Positions 26,484-35,991 are shown, counted from the stretch's first letter. The stretch is DNA of 64,000 nt from Calditrichia bacterium (GCA_020635015.1 JACKAP010000012.1:102367-166366), one strand, 5' to 3'. Made by a program: numbers and translations. Notes: generated from the sequence alone by a model not told the origin.

Positions 26484-27449
26484 ATGAGTACGAGCACCAA
26501 AAGCCAAACCCGCTTTCCCTACGGTGTGGGCAGTAGCGTTACTTTTCGGAAAACCATGCAGCAGGCGGCGGTGTACGCCAAGATCAACCGCCCGATTCTG
26601 GTGCGCGGAGAGCGGGGGACCGGGAAGGAGCTGATCGCGCGCTACATCCATGCGGAAAGCGGGCGGGTGGCCCATCCGTACGTGGTGGTCAATTGCGCTG
26701 CTTTTCAGGAAGACCTGATCATTTCCGAGATGTTCGGCCGGGAGAAGGGGGCCTATACCGGGGCGGTGGATGCCCAGCCGGGCAAGCTGGAATTGGCCGA
26801 CCGCGGCACGCTCTTCCTGGATGAGGTGGCCAACATGAATCGCACCGTACAGGAAAAGCTCCTGCGGGTGATCGAATATCAAACCTTCGAACGCCTGGGG
26901 GGGACCCGGCCGATTGAGGTGGATGTACGGATCATCGCCGCGACCAATGCCGATCTGGGGAAAATGATGGAGCGGGGAGAGTTTTTGCGCGACCTCTACG
27001 ACCGCCTCTCGTTTGCGGAGCTGGAACTGCCGCCGCTGCGCAAACGCCGGGAGGATATTCCCGCGCTGATCGAATTTTTTATCCATCAACTGCACCAGGA
27101 GATCCCCAACCTGGAGCACAAGCAGTTCACCGCTTCTGCGATAACCGAATTGCAGGCCTACCACTGGCCCGGCAATATTCGACAATTGAAAAACACCATT
27201 GAGCGGCTCTATTTTTACGACGAAGACGGCATTATCCACGCCTCGGAGCTGCCGCTGGAGATCACTTCCGTCGATCCGATCCGGGGCAATTTTTATGAGA
27301 AGGTGCGCGCCTATGAAAAAAACCTGCTGCTCAATGCCCTCAAGGATGCCGACGGTAATCAGCGCGCCGCTGCAGAGACGCTGGGCATGACCTACGACCA
27401 ATTCCGCCATTTTTATCGCAAATATAACCTCGAAGAATTCCTGGTATAG
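26484..27449 (+). CDS. PspF-like sigma54-dependent activator without receiver domain
   Basis: The product is 321 residues and starts almost directly with the AAA+ domain: Walker A GERGTGKE, the sigma54-contact loop EKGAYTGAVD, Walker B GTLFLDEVAN, RIIAATNADL, LPPLRKRREDIP and WPGNIRQLKN. A Fis-type helix-turn-helix closes it (NQRAAAETLGMTYDQFRHFY). With no N-terminal sensory domain it resembles PspF, which is controlled by partner proteins. The loop has Tyr where GAFTGA has Phe. No psp genes or convincing -24/-12 promoter were seen in the window. It follows the ClpB-RF gene across a repeat. Confidence 0.85.
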   Translation: MSTSTKSQTRFPYGVGSSVTFRKTMQQAAVYAKINRPILVRGERGTGKELIARYIHAESGRVAHPYVVVNCAAFQEDLIISEMFGREKGAYTGAVDAQPGKLELADRGTLFLDEVANMNRTVQEKLLRVIEYQTFERLGGTRPIEVDVRIIAATNADLGKMMERGEFLRDLYDRLSFAELELPPLRKRREDIPALIEFFIHQLHQEIPNLEHKQFTASAITELQAYHWPGNIRQLKNTIERLYFYDEDGIIHASELPLEITSVDPIRGNFYEKVRAYEKNLLLNALKDADGNQRAAAETLGMTYDQFRHFYRKYNLEEFLV

Positions 27450-27505
27450 CACTGCTTCTGCCACTTCTCAATTATCAAAGATCAGGTAATAAGACCCCCG
27501 AAAAG

Positions 27506-27820
27506 CTATTCCACCACCACCGCGGTGCCGTAGGCGAGGATCTCGGAGGCGGTGCCCATTACGTACGAGGTGGTGAAGCGCACGCTGACCACCGCATTGG
27601 CCCCCATCTCGCGGGCGCTGTCCACCATGCGGTCGATGGCCTGCTCCCGGGCTTCGGCGATCAGCTTGGTATATTCCTCAATTTCACCTCCGACCAGGGT
27701 TTTCAGGGCGGCAAGGATATCTTTGCCGATATGCCGCGCCCGGATGGTGTTGCCCCGGGCAACCCCCAGCGTTTGCACAATTTTTTTCCCAACAATCTGT
27801 TCCGTCGTCGTCAGCATCAT
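27506..27820 (-). CDS. YbjQ/UPF0145 family protein
   Basis: This 104-residue protein matches the YbjQ family throughout: MLTTTEQIVGKKIVQTLGVA near the start, then RARHIGKDILAALKTLVGGE, YTKLIAEAREQAIDRMVDSA and GANAVVSVRFTTSYVM. Family members form small oligomers, are sometimes called heavy-metal-binding, and have no settled function. The ATG overlaps the stop of the anti-sigma-like gene by 4 bp, so it belongs to the same operon. Confidence 0.88.
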   Translation of the reverse strand: MMLTTTEQIVGKKIVQTLGVARGNTIRARHIGKDILAALKTLVGGEIEEYTKLIAEAREQAIDRMVDSAREMGANAVVSVRFTTSYVMGTASEILAYGTAVVVE

Positions 27821-28272
27821 CGCTCGATCTCCTTGTATCTGTCATGTTTGCGAAGCAACAGTTTTTCCCGCACCACCGACACCAGCAGGATGACCGTGCC
27901 GATAATCAGCGCCAGGGTGCCGTATTTCAGGATCAGCGGCAGGGTGCTGTCCTGCCACAGCGCCGCCACCGCATGGTAGATCCCGTAGGACAGCACCACG
28001 ATGGCGCCCAGGGATATCAGGATCCAACCGATTCCCCGCTCCAGGCGGTTATAAAGCTGCCGCCAGTAATCCTCCCAGGCCAGCTCCGGCACCAATCGTT
28101 CTTTCATCTGCCCGGTCTCCGTCTTTAATTCGCTCATGGTTTCCAGCTCCTTTCGATACGACGGGTTCGCCTCCAGAAACTGCGCCAACTGCCGCGCCTC
28201 CTCCGGCGTGATTTCCCCGTCGATTTGTTTCATCATCAATTGCTGATAAAATTCTTGTGGTTTCTCTTGCAT
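27817..28272 (-). CDS. Probable anti-sigma factor, two membrane segments
   Basis: The 151-residue product has an N-terminal cytoplasmic part IDGEITPEEARQLAQFLEAN, typical of anti-sigma domains, without the HxxxCxxC zinc motif. Two hydrophobic helices follow at residues ~80-103 (WILISLGAIVVLSYGIYHAV) and ~112-135 (LKYGTLALIIGTVILLVSVV). It lies directly downstream of an ECF sigma gene, the usual place for the cognate anti-sigma factor, and would hold that sigma at the membrane. The pairing is inferred from order and domain pattern. Confidence 0.65.
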   Translation of the reverse strand: MQEKPQEFYQQLMMKQIDGEITPEEARQLAQFLEANPSYRKELETMSELKTETGQMKERLVPELAWEDYWRQLYNRLERGIGWILISLGAIVVLSYGIYHAVAALWQDSTLPLILKYGTLALIIGTVILLVSVVREKLLLRKHDRYKEIER

Positions 28273-28311
28273 CGTCTTTCAGGTTTTAAAGTTTAACTTT
28301 CCGGCAACTTT

Positions 28312-28405
28312 TGCCACAGAGTCACAGAGCTCACGGAGAACTGACAACTGAAAACTGAAAACTGAAAACTAATAAACTCTGTGTTCTCTGTGCCTCTGTG
28401 GCAAT
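28312..28405. repeat. GCCACAGAG...CTCTGTGGC element
   Basis: Left arm GCCACAGAGTCACAGAGCTC, right arm CTCTGTGTTCTCTGTGCCTC, with three ACTGAAAACTGAAAACTG words at the centre. The same outer words occur at 46208-46285. It separates the sigma gene from the anti-sigma gene. Confidence 0.85.
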
Positions 28406-28409
28406 TATC

Positions 28410-28985
28410 TTAAATAACGCCACCTGCTTTCACCAACTTCGCCAGACGCTGCCGGGCGTAGTAGAGGCGCGACATCACCGAGCCTTCCGGTATTTCCAGC
28501 ATCTCACTGATCTCGCGGTAGCTCAATCCTTCCAGATCTTTCAAGATGATGATCTCCCGGTCATTTTCCCGCAGCCGGTTGACCGCTTCCCAGAGCTGCC
28601 GTCTGCTTTCGCCGGCGTCGTCATCTCCAGCCGACTGGAACAAGCTCGAATCCTCTGCGCTCTCTCCTCCGCTGAAATAATCGCTGAACACCAGCCAGCG
28701 CTTCCGCTGACGCTGCAGATAGTTGGCGCAAAGGTTCCGGACGATGGTATAGAGCCAGGCGGGAAAAGGCTTTTCCGGTTGAAAGCGTTCGATATTCCGG
28801 TATATCCGCACAAAGGCATCCTGGGATATATCCAGCGCCGCCTCGCGGTTGTTCACCCGGTAAAACGCCATGGCAAAGGCCTGCTGATAGTAACGCCGGG
28901 TCAGAACGGCAAACGCCTCTCCGTCTCCCGCCTGGCATTTCAGGATCAACTCCCGGTCGCTGTTATGATCGCGTTCAGTTTCCAT
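28410..28985 (-). CDS. ECF-type RNA polymerase sigma factor
   Basis: From ATG 28985 (METERD) the protein is 191 residues; an upstream ATG at 29015 is possible. Region 2 is seen in FAVLTRRYYQQAFAMAFYRV and ALDISQDAFVRIYRNIERFQ, with FPAWLYTIVRNLCANYLQR. Region 4 is seen in LRENDREIIILKDLEGLSYR then EISEMLEIPEGSVMSRLYYA. ECF factors redirect RNA polymerase in response to envelope or stress signals relayed through their anti-sigma. It heads the sigma / anti-sigma / YbjQ minus-strand operon. Confidence 0.92.
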   Translation of the reverse strand: METERDHNSDRELILKCQAGDGEAFAVLTRRYYQQAFAMAFYRVNNREAALDISQDAFVRIYRNIERFQPEKPFPAWLYTIVRNLCANYLQRQRKRWLVFSDYFSGGESAEDSSLFQSAGDDDAGESRRQLWEAVNRLRENDREIIILKDLEGLSYREISEMLEIPEGSVMSRLYYARQRLAKLVKAGGVI

Positions 28986-29193
28986 CGTCTCGAATATAAT
29001 TACCCCGGCCATCAAATTTTATTCAAATGAAAAACAATAATGTTTTTTGGCAGGGCATACCAGACAAAACCCCGCGCCAACCGGCGATTATTTAATGTGT
29101 TCTGTTGCAAAATATGGCGTTCTCTATTATGTTATGCAAGTTGTACTGAGTTGATTCATAAAAAAACGTGGCCATTTATTACCGATCCGCTAC

Positions 29194-32040
29194 ATGAGAA
29201 AACTGTTACAGAAGCTGTTCGACATCCGGGAAGGGGAAATTTCCAGCACCCTGCTGATGTTCAGCTACATTTTTTCGGTGATTTTTTGCCTGGTGATGCT
29301 CAAGTCGATCCGCGACTCCCTCTTTCTGGACCGCCTCTCGGTGAATGAGTTGCCGGTGGTGTTCATCCTGGTCGCCATCTCGGCGGCGGTGGTGTCCACC
29401 ATCTATTCGCGCTATTCCCAGCGGGTTTCCCTGAACGTGATGATTCGCTGGTCGCTGTTGATCATCATCTCCAACCTGGTGATTTTTTGGGTGCTGCTGC
29501 GGTTTTACCTGCAGGCCGGCGACCGCTGGTTTCTGTACACATTCTATGTATGGGTGGCCATTTTCGGAGTGATTTCCACCTCGCAATTCTGGATTCTGGC
29601 CAACTACGTATTCAACGCCCGCCAGGCCAAGCGCCTCTTCGGGATCATCGGCGCCGGGGCAATCTCCGGGGGAATCTTCGGCGGATACCTGTCACAACTG
29701 GCCACGGTGTACGGCACCGAGAACCTGCCGCTGCTCTGCATCCTCCTGATGAGTTTCTGCCTGCTGATGCTGGAAGTCATCTGGCGGCGGCGTCAATCGA
29801 TTGCTCCCGGGCAGCAAAGCCGCCGCAAACGGCAGTTGAAGCAGGATCAGAACGCTGCCGGGATCTTCCGGCTTTTCGCCGATTCCCGCCACCTGCTCTA
29901 TCTGGCCGGGATTGTCGGAGTCGGGGTAATTGTGGCCAATCTGGTCGATTTTCAGTACAAGGCCGTGGTGAAAGAAATCATCACCGACAAAGACCAACGA
30001 ACCGCCTTCTTCGGATTCTGGTCCTCCAACCTCAGCATCATCTCTCTGGCGATCCAGCTTTTTTTCACCAGCCGGATCCTGCGTTCCTTCGGGGTGGGTC
30101 CCTCGCTGTTCTTCCTGCCGCTGGGCATCCTGGGCGGGGCGGCAGCGCTGCTGTTTTTTCCGGAGCTCTGGGCGGCGATCTTCGTAAAAGTAGCCGATGG
30201 CAGCTTCAAGCAATCGATCAACAAAGCCGGGCTGGAGCTGCTGGCCCTGCCGATCCCTTCCTCCATCAAGCCCCAGGTCAAATCATTCATCGATGTCTTC
30301 ATCGACAGCTTCGCCACCGGAATCGGCGGATTGCTGCTGATCGTCTGTACCAGCGTGCTGGGAATGAGCTTCAGCACCATCAGCTATCCGGTGATTTTTT
30401 TCATCGGCCTCTGGGTGCTGCTGATTGTCGGGGTGCGCCGGGAATATGTGCAGGCCTTCCGCACCGCCATCGAGAAGCGCACCATCGATCTCGATGAACA
30501 ATCGATCAACCTGGAAGACGCCTCCCTCTTCGCCAGTTTTTTAAATATTCTCCAGGGTGACAATGAGCGCCAGATCCTCTACGTGCTCAATCTCCTGGAA
30601 AATGTGCAGAACGAACGCTTCCTGCCTTATCTGAAAGACCTGCTCCACCATCCTTCAGCGGAAATTCGCGAGCAGGCCCTGAGAATGATCAGCCGCTACC
30701 GCACGCTGGACATCTCCAGCCAGGTGACGGCGATGGTCAACGATCCCAGCCAGGAGGTACGGGTGGGAGCGATCAACTATCTGCTGCAGAAATCCTCCGG
30801 CACGGCGCAGCTGGAATTGCTGCATGGCTACCTCGACCATGCCGACAACCAGATCCGCGGCGCGGCCCTGCTGGGCGCAGCCCGCCTGTGCGCCCGGGAG
30901 CCTTCTCTGCGGCAGGACCTGAACTTTAAATCCCGGATCGAAAATACCCTCAGACAGGTACAGCAACTGCCGGAAACCCCGGGACAGCAGCAGTACATCA
31001 AAAGCACTCTGGCACGGGCAATCGGCATCGCAGAAGATCCCGGACTCTACCCGTACCTGCACATCCTGCTCAGCGACACCTCCTCCGAAGTGCTGCAAGA
31101 GGCAGTGATCAGCGCCGGGCAAACCCATGCCGGGGAATTCGTTCCGGTGCTGATCTCCCTGCTGCAGCACAAGCGGGTGCGTAAATTTGCCCGGGAAGCG
31201 CTGGCAGAATACGGCGAGCCGGTCATCGATACCCTGGTGAGCCATCTCGGAGATGTGCATGAAATCAAAGCCATCCGGCAAAATGCCGCCAAAGTGCTGG
31301 GATTGATCGGCGTCCAGCAGTCGGTGGATGTGCTGATCGCCCATCTGGAACAGGACGATCTGGTGATCCGCTTCGAAGTGCTGAAGGCGCTCAACCGCCT
31401 GCGCAAGCATTACCCCGACCTCAAGTTCAAGCAGGCGCCGATCGAGAAAAAGATCATGGAGGAAATTCATCATTATATGAACATGCTGACGGTGTTATAC
31501 CGCCAGCGCAGCAGTTTTGCCGACGGTTCCCGCCCCTTCCCCGCCGGCGCCCGCCCGGAACGGATCCGCGCCGCCCAGGACCTGCTCATCAAAGCACTGC
31601 AGGAAAAACTCGACAATAACCTGGAGCGGATCTTCCGCCTGCTCGGCCTGCGCTATATGCCCCGGGATATGTTCAACGCCTATCTGGGGATCGTCAGCCA
31701 GCAGCAGGACCTGCGCGCCAATGCGGTGGAATTCCTCGACAATGTGCTCGACACCGACCTGAAAAAATTTATCGTTCCCCTGGTGGAAACCAATGCGATC
31801 GAATCGCTGGTAGAGGTATGCAAAAGTCAGTTCGATGTGGATGTTCCGGAAGAACATGAATGCATCCAGCGGCTGCTGCAGGACCCGGACGACTGGCTGA
31901 AGTCCTGTACCCTCTTCCTGATCGCCGAACTCCGGGCCGGCGACTTCGTTACGGCTATCGGTTCCCTGGTCAATAACCGCGAACCGGTGGTGCGAGAGAC
32001 GGCGCAGTATGCCTTGCGCCAGTTGGAGATGACGGGGTAG
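29194..32040 (+). CDS. Npt/MFS-like membrane carrier fused to HEAT repeats
   Basis: This 948-residue protein has about 12 hydrophobic helices in residues 1-415 (for example FSYIFSVIFCLVMLKSIRDS and VVFILVAISAAVVSTIY). The N-terminal KSIRDSLFL pattern is shared with Npt-type ATP/ADP translocases and relatives. Residues ~440-948 are soluble, alpha-helical and HEAT-like, with repeats such as DPSQEVRVGAINYLLQKS, DHADNQIRGAALLGAARLC and REPVVRETAQYALRQLEM. The carrier may move a nucleotide or other anion, with the HEAT part as a protein-binding platform; the substrate is unknown. No ribosome-binding site is obvious before ATG 29194. Confidence 0.72.
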   Translation: MRKLLQKLFDIREGEISSTLLMFSYIFSVIFCLVMLKSIRDSLFLDRLSVNELPVVFILVAISAAVVSTIYSRYSQRVSLNVMIRWSLLIIISNLVIFWVLLRFYLQAGDRWFLYTFYVWVAIFGVISTSQFWILANYVFNARQAKRLFGIIGAGAISGGIFGGYLSQLATVYGTENLPLLCILLMSFCLLMLEVIWRRRQSIAPGQQSRRKRQLKQDQNAAGIFRLFADSRHLLYLAGIVGVGVIVANLVDFQYKAVVKEIITDKDQRTAFFGFWSSNLSIISLAIQLFFTSRILRSFGVGPSLFFLPLGILGGAAALLFFPELWAAIFVKVADGSFKQSINKAGLELLALPIPSSIKPQVKSFIDVFIDSFATGIGGLLLIVCTSVLGMSFSTISYPVIFFIGLWVLLIVGVRREYVQAFRTAIEKRTIDLDEQSINLEDASLFASFLNILQGDNERQILYVLNLLENVQNERFLPYLKDLLHHPSAEIREQALRMISRYRTLDISSQVTAMVNDPSQEVRVGAINYLLQKSSGTAQLELLHGYLDHADNQIRGAALLGAARLCAREPSLRQDLNFKSRIENTLRQVQQLPETPGQQQYIKSTLARAIGIAEDPGLYPYLHILLSDTSSEVLQEAVISAGQTHAGEFVPVLISLLQHKRVRKFAREALAEYGEPVIDTLVSHLGDVHEIKAIRQNAAKVLGLIGVQQSVDVLIAHLEQDDLVIRFEVLKALNRLRKHYPDLKFKQAPIEKKIMEEIHHYMNMLTVLYRQRSSFADGSRPFPAGARPERIRAAQDLLIKALQEKLDNNLERIFRLLGLRYMPRDMFNAYLGIVSQQQDLRANAVEFLDNVLDTDLKKFIVPLVETNAIESLVEVCKSQFDVDVPEEHECIQRLLQDPDDWLKSCTLFLIAELRAGDFVTAIGSLVNNREPVVRETAQYALRQLEMTG

Positions 32041-32152
32041 CTGGATGCTGGATGCTGGATGCTTCATTAAGCTGTCTCTGCCTTTATAATGCAAGGGATG
32101 AGGGGGAAATTGCACGAATGTTTTTTATCCAGCATCCAGCATCCAGTATCTA
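32041..32152. repeat. CTGGATG / CATCCAG mirrored element
   Basis: GCTGGATGCTGGATGCTGGATG directly after the stop codon is answered by ATCCAGCATCCAGCATCCAG at 32130-32150. It is short, with a ~65-base loop, and sits between the carrier and peptidase genes. Confidence 0.85.
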
Positions 32153-32178
32153 TCAACCTTATCAACAAAGGAGCCCCC

Positions 32179-33963
32179 ATGCCACCTACCCATTGCTGCA
32201 AAGCTGCCGGCCTGATGTTTTGGCTGCTGCTCTCCTTAACACTCGCCGGGCAGGAGACGGACTGGCGCACCGATTATGAAAAGAGCGGCTATCTGGATAC
32301 ACCCCGCTATCCGGAAACCGTCGCTTATTGCCAGCGGCTGGCGGAGGCGTCGCCCTGGATCGAATATCGCAGCTTTGGCACCTCCCCGCAAGGTCGCGAG
32401 CTCCCGCTGGTGATCCTCGACCGCAACGGCAACTTCACCCCGGAGTCGGTGCGCGCTTCCGGCAATGCGGTGATGCTGGTGCTCAACTGCATTCACGCCG
32501 GGGAGTGTGACGGGAAAGACGCCAGCCTGATCCTGCTGCGCGAGATCGCCATCAGCAAAACCCTCGCCGCTCTGGCCGACAACGTCACGCTGCTGGTGAT
32601 CCCGATCTTCAATGTTGACGGTCACGAGCGCTTTGGTCCCTACAACCGCCTCAATCAGAACGGCCCCCGGGAAATGGGGTTCCGGGTCACCGCCCAGCGC
32701 TACAACCTCAACCGCGATTTCCTCAAGGCGCAAACCCCGGAGATGCAGGCCTGGCTGAAGCTCTACCGCCAGTGGGAGCCGGATTTTATGGTCGATAATC
32801 ACGTCACTGACGGCGCTGATCACCAGTACGTGCTCACCTACGGCATCGAGACCGAGGCAAATGTGGCCCCCCCGCTGCGCCGCTGGACCCTGGAGACCCT
32901 GGAACCCTATCTGGCTGAAAAGATGAAGGAAGACAATTTCCTGATTGCGCGCTATTTCTTTCTCCGCAATCGTCCCCAGGTTAGCAATGGCCTGAGCTTC
33001 CTCCCCTACAGCCCGCGCTTTTCCACCGGCTACGGCGCGGCGCAGAACCGGATATTCTACCTGGTGGAAATGCATGCCCTGAAGGATTACCAAACCCGGG
33101 TAAACGGCAACTTCCACCTGATGAAGCACATGCTGACCCTGCTCAATCGCGAAAAAGACCGCCTGTTGGAGGCCAACCGTCAATCGGATGCATATTCAGC
33201 AAAAGAATTGCCCGGCCATTATCTGCCCCTGGATTTCCAGGCCGATCCCCAGGACAGCACCCTGCGCGATTTTGCCGGGATCGAATACCGGGTGGAACAG
33301 AGCGACATTTCCGGCGGCCCCCGGGTGATCTACGGCAGCAAGCCGCAGACCATGCAGGTGCCTTACTTCGACCACATTGTCGCCACCGATTCTGCCCGGA
33401 TTCCCTATGCCTACCTGATCCCGCCCCAGTGGCAGTTCCAGATCGGGAAACTGATCGCGCATGGGGTGCGGGTCGATTATTTAAGCGAGGCGCTGACACG
33501 GGAGGTGGAGAGTTACCGCTTCCGCAATATCTCCTGGGCGCGGCAGCCTTTCGAGGGCCAGTTCATGCCCACGTATGAGAGTGAGTCATTACGGGAAGAA
33601 CGGCACTATCCCGCCGGCAGCGCTGTGGTCATTATGAACCAGCACAGCAATCGCCTGATCGCCCACCTGCTGGAACCGGACGGGCCGGATTCATTTGTGA
33701 AGTGGGGATTCTGGAACAATATCTTCGAGCGCAAGGAGTACGGAGAGGATTACATGCTGGAGACCATCGCCCGGCAGATGTTGCGGGACGATCCCGCTCT
33801 GGAAGCGGAGTTCCGCCAATATCTGGCTGACAATCCCTCCCTGGCCGAAAACCGCTGGGCGCGCCTCTATTTCTTCTACGCCCGCACACCCTATTGGGAG
33901 GATGATGTCAACCTCTACCCGGTAGGAAAACTGGCGGAGAAGACCGCGCTGCCGTTACGCTAA
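32179..33963 (+). CDS. Secreted M14-family zinc carboxypeptidase
   Basis: From ATG 32179 (AAAGGAG upstream) the protein is 594 residues, with a signal peptide ending near residue 24. Zinc and substrate motifs of M14 are visible: NCIHAGECDGKD (HxxE), IFNVDGHERF, RYNLNRDFLKAQTPE, and VDNHVTDGADHQYVL with the third histidine. M14 enzymes remove C-terminal amino acids. The C-terminal ~250 residues form an extra domain not recognised. No T9SS sorting domain is present, so it is probably periplasmic. Translation in frame from 32089 is possible, but that region is repeat. Confidence 0.85.
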   Translation: MPPTHCCKAAGLMFWLLLSLTLAGQETDWRTDYEKSGYLDTPRYPETVAYCQRLAEASPWIEYRSFGTSPQGRELPLVILDRNGNFTPESVRASGNAVMLVLNCIHAGECDGKDASLILLREIAISKTLAALADNVTLLVIPIFNVDGHERFGPYNRLNQNGPREMGFRVTAQRYNLNRDFLKAQTPEMQAWLKLYRQWEPDFMVDNHVTDGADHQYVLTYGIETEANVAPPLRRWTLETLEPYLAEKMKEDNFLIARYFFLRNRPQVSNGLSFLPYSPRFSTGYGAAQNRIFYLVEMHALKDYQTRVNGNFHLMKHMLTLLNREKDRLLEANRQSDAYSAKELPGHYLPLDFQADPQDSTLRDFAGIEYRVEQSDISGGPRVIYGSKPQTMQVPYFDHIVATDSARIPYAYLIPPQWQFQIGKLIAHGVRVDYLSEALTREVESYRFRNISWARQPFEGQFMPTYESESLREERHYPAGSAVVIMNQHSNRLIAHLLEPDGPDSFVKWGFWNNIFERKEYGEDYMLETIARQMLRDDPALEAEFRQYLADNPSLAENRWARLYFFYARTPYWEDDVNLYPVGKLAEKTALPLR

Positions 33964-33964
33964 A

Positions 33965-34113
33965 GACATCCACGGATTACACGGATTAACACGGAAAATA
34001 CGGTTAATGGGTTAGTGAAGGTGCGTACGACGCTATGTTGTTTACCGATATACTCATAAACCCTTCAACCCATCAACGCAGTATCCGTGTTAATCCGTGT
34101 AATCCGTGGACTA
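33965..34113. repeat. ATCCACGGATTACACGG / CCGTGTAATCCGTGG mirrored element
   Basis: Outer arms ATCCACGGATTACACGGATT and AATCCGTGTAATCCGTGGA enclose inner arms GGTTAATGGGTTAGTG and AACCCTTCAACCCATC, so one element is nested within another. Confidence 0.85.
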
Positions 34114-34161
34114 AAAGGGTCTTTCAATCGATTCAAAACGTAATGCAATAAAGGTGATGCC

Positions 34162-35445
34162 ATGACCAGGATGGCGATCAAAGGCAACCGCTTTTACGAT
34201 CCGTTCGATTGCGAATTTCTGGAGCCGCGCAAGGGCGAGGATTACCGCACCCCGTTCCAGCGCGACCGCGACCGGATCATCCACAGCTCCGCGCTGCGGC
34301 GGCTGCAGGCCAAGACCCAGGTGTTTCTGGCCGGGGAGTATGATTTTTATCGCACCCGCCTGACCCATTCCATCGAAGTGGCTCAAATTGGGCGCTCCAT
34401 TTGCTATTACCTGGTACAGCAGAGCGACCTGCTGGAAGCGGATTATTACATCGATCCGGACCTGGTGGAGGCGGTATGCCTGGCGCATGATCTCGGGCAC
34501 CCCCCTTTCGGGCATGCCGGAGAGGAGATCTTGCACCAGTGCATGCGGGAGTTCGGGGGCTTTGAGGGCAATGCCCAAACCCTGCGCACCCTCACGGAAG
34601 TGATCTATTCCGACGGTCCCCGCCGCGAGGGTATGAAGCCCACCCGCGCCCTGATCGATGGGGTGATGAAGTACAAAACCCTGATGCGGTTGTACGAATC
34701 GCCCCGTCGTCATTTCCTCTACGACGACCAGCAGCCTTATCTCGACTTCATTTTCGAAGGGCGCCCGGCGCCGCCGGAATTCACCCCGGGTGACGCCCTC
34801 AACCGTTTCCGCAGCGTGGAGTGCCAGATCATGGACTGGGCAGACGACACCGCCTATTCGCTCAACGACATCATCGACTGCATCCATGCCCGTTTCATCA
34901 CCCGGGAACGCCTGGAGAACTGGGGACAGGAAAATCATCCCGACCCGGAAGAGGCAAATTTTTTGGTGGGGATTATCGAGGCGCTGCAGCACAATGATAT
35001 CGAGCGGGTGTTTTCCCGCAAGATCGGCGATTTTATCGGTGGCTGCCGCCTGGCCACCCGGCAGAATTTCATGAGCGACCGCACCCGGCGCTATGGGTAT
35101 GAGCTGATCATCGATCCGGCGATCTTAAAAGAAGCCAACTTCTACAAGCGCATCGCCCTGGAGATCGTCTTCAACTCACCGCAGTTGCAGCAGTTCATCC
35201 ATAAGTGGCACCACATCCTGGGCAAGCTCTTTCAGGCATTTCAGGAGAATTACACCGGCACGCCCCGCCAACGCTGGAAGCTGCTGCCGGAGGTCACCCA
35301 CCGCCAGGTGCTGTCGGTTCCCGATACCCAACAACGCATGCGGATGATCTGCGACCATATCGCCGGCATGACCGACCGCTTCGCCATCCGCACTTACAAC
35401 CGCCTGTTTAATCCCGCCGCCGGCTCCATCGCGGATTTGATATGA
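34162..35445 (+). CDS. dgt: Deoxyguanosinetriphosphate triphosphohydrolase-like HD protein
   Basis: This 427-residue HD-domain protein has the dNTPase signature: FQRDRDRIIHSSALRRLQAK, TRLTHSIEVAQIGRS (metal His), AHDLGHPPFGHAGE (HD pair) and DDTAYSLNDIID near residue 228. These enzymes remove triphosphate from dGTP or other dNTPs and help control nucleotide pools. It stands alone between two repeats. Confidence 0.9.
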   Translation: MTRMAIKGNRFYDPFDCEFLEPRKGEDYRTPFQRDRDRIIHSSALRRLQAKTQVFLAGEYDFYRTRLTHSIEVAQIGRSICYYLVQQSDLLEADYYIDPDLVEAVCLAHDLGHPPFGHAGEEILHQCMREFGGFEGNAQTLRTLTEVIYSDGPRREGMKPTRALIDGVMKYKTLMRLYESPRRHFLYDDQQPYLDFIFEGRPAPPEFTPGDALNRFRSVECQIMDWADDTAYSLNDIIDCIHARFITRERLENWGQENHPDPEEANFLVGIIEALQHNDIERVFSRKIGDFIGGCRLATRQNFMSDRTRRYGYELIIDPAILKEANFYKRIALEIVFNSPQLQQFIHKWHHILGKLFQAFQENYTGTPRQRWKLLPEVTHRQVLSVPDTQQRMRMICDHIAGMTDRFAIRTYNRLFNPAAGSIADLI

Positions 35446-35634
35446 GTTGATGGGTTAATGGGTTAATGGGGAAAAACGGACAAGGGTAAAAATTTGGTGA
35501 TGGGTATAAATTCACTTCCAGAAATATAGTGCTTCAGGAAATGAGTTCTCGAATGCTATTTTGTTATTCAATGTTCAATGACAAATTTCTTAACCCATCA
35601 ACCCATCAACCCATCAACCCATCAACCCATCAAC
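35446..35634. repeat. TTGATGGG / CCCATCAA mirrored element with 100-base loop
   Basis: GTTGATGGGTTAATGGGTTA at 35446 is answered by five CCATCAACCCATCAAC words at 35592-35634. The loop holds non-repetitive A/T-rich DNA. Confidence 0.85.
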
Positions 35635-35736
35635 TTTTTTTAATTTATATTTGACATAACTGGAAAATAAAACTAAATTCCTCGTCGATGTTTGAATAAC
35701 CTATAAAGTGGCAGTTTAGAAAGGAAAGCACGGTAG

Positions 35737-35991
35737 ATGGCACATCACAAATCAGCACTGAAGCGGATCAAGCTTATCGAAAAGCAGACCGAACGTAACA
35801 GAACGTATAAATCGCGCATGAAAACGGCTTTGAAAAGTGTGCTCGATGTGGAAGACAAAGAGAAAGCAACGGCCCAACTGCCGAAAGCTTATGCCGTTAT
35901 TGACAAATTGGTTGCAAAAGGGATTCTTCGGAAAAATACAGCCGCAAACAAAAAGTCTCGCCTGGCGAGGCATGTGAATGCATTAAGCTAA
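35737..35991 (+). CDS. rpsT: 30S ribosomal protein S20
   Basis: This 84-residue basic protein begins MAHHKSALKRIKLIEKQTER and continues NRTYKSRMKTALK and KGILRKNTAANKKSRLARHV, the standard S20 sequence pattern. It binds 16S rRNA early in 30S assembly. It is monocistronic: a GAAAGGA ribosome site lies before ATG 35737 and a clear terminator after. Confidence 0.97.
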   Translation: MAHHKSALKRIKLIEKQTERNRTYKSRMKTALKSVLDVEDKEKATAQLPKAYAVIDKLVAKGILRKNTAANKKSRLARHVNALS

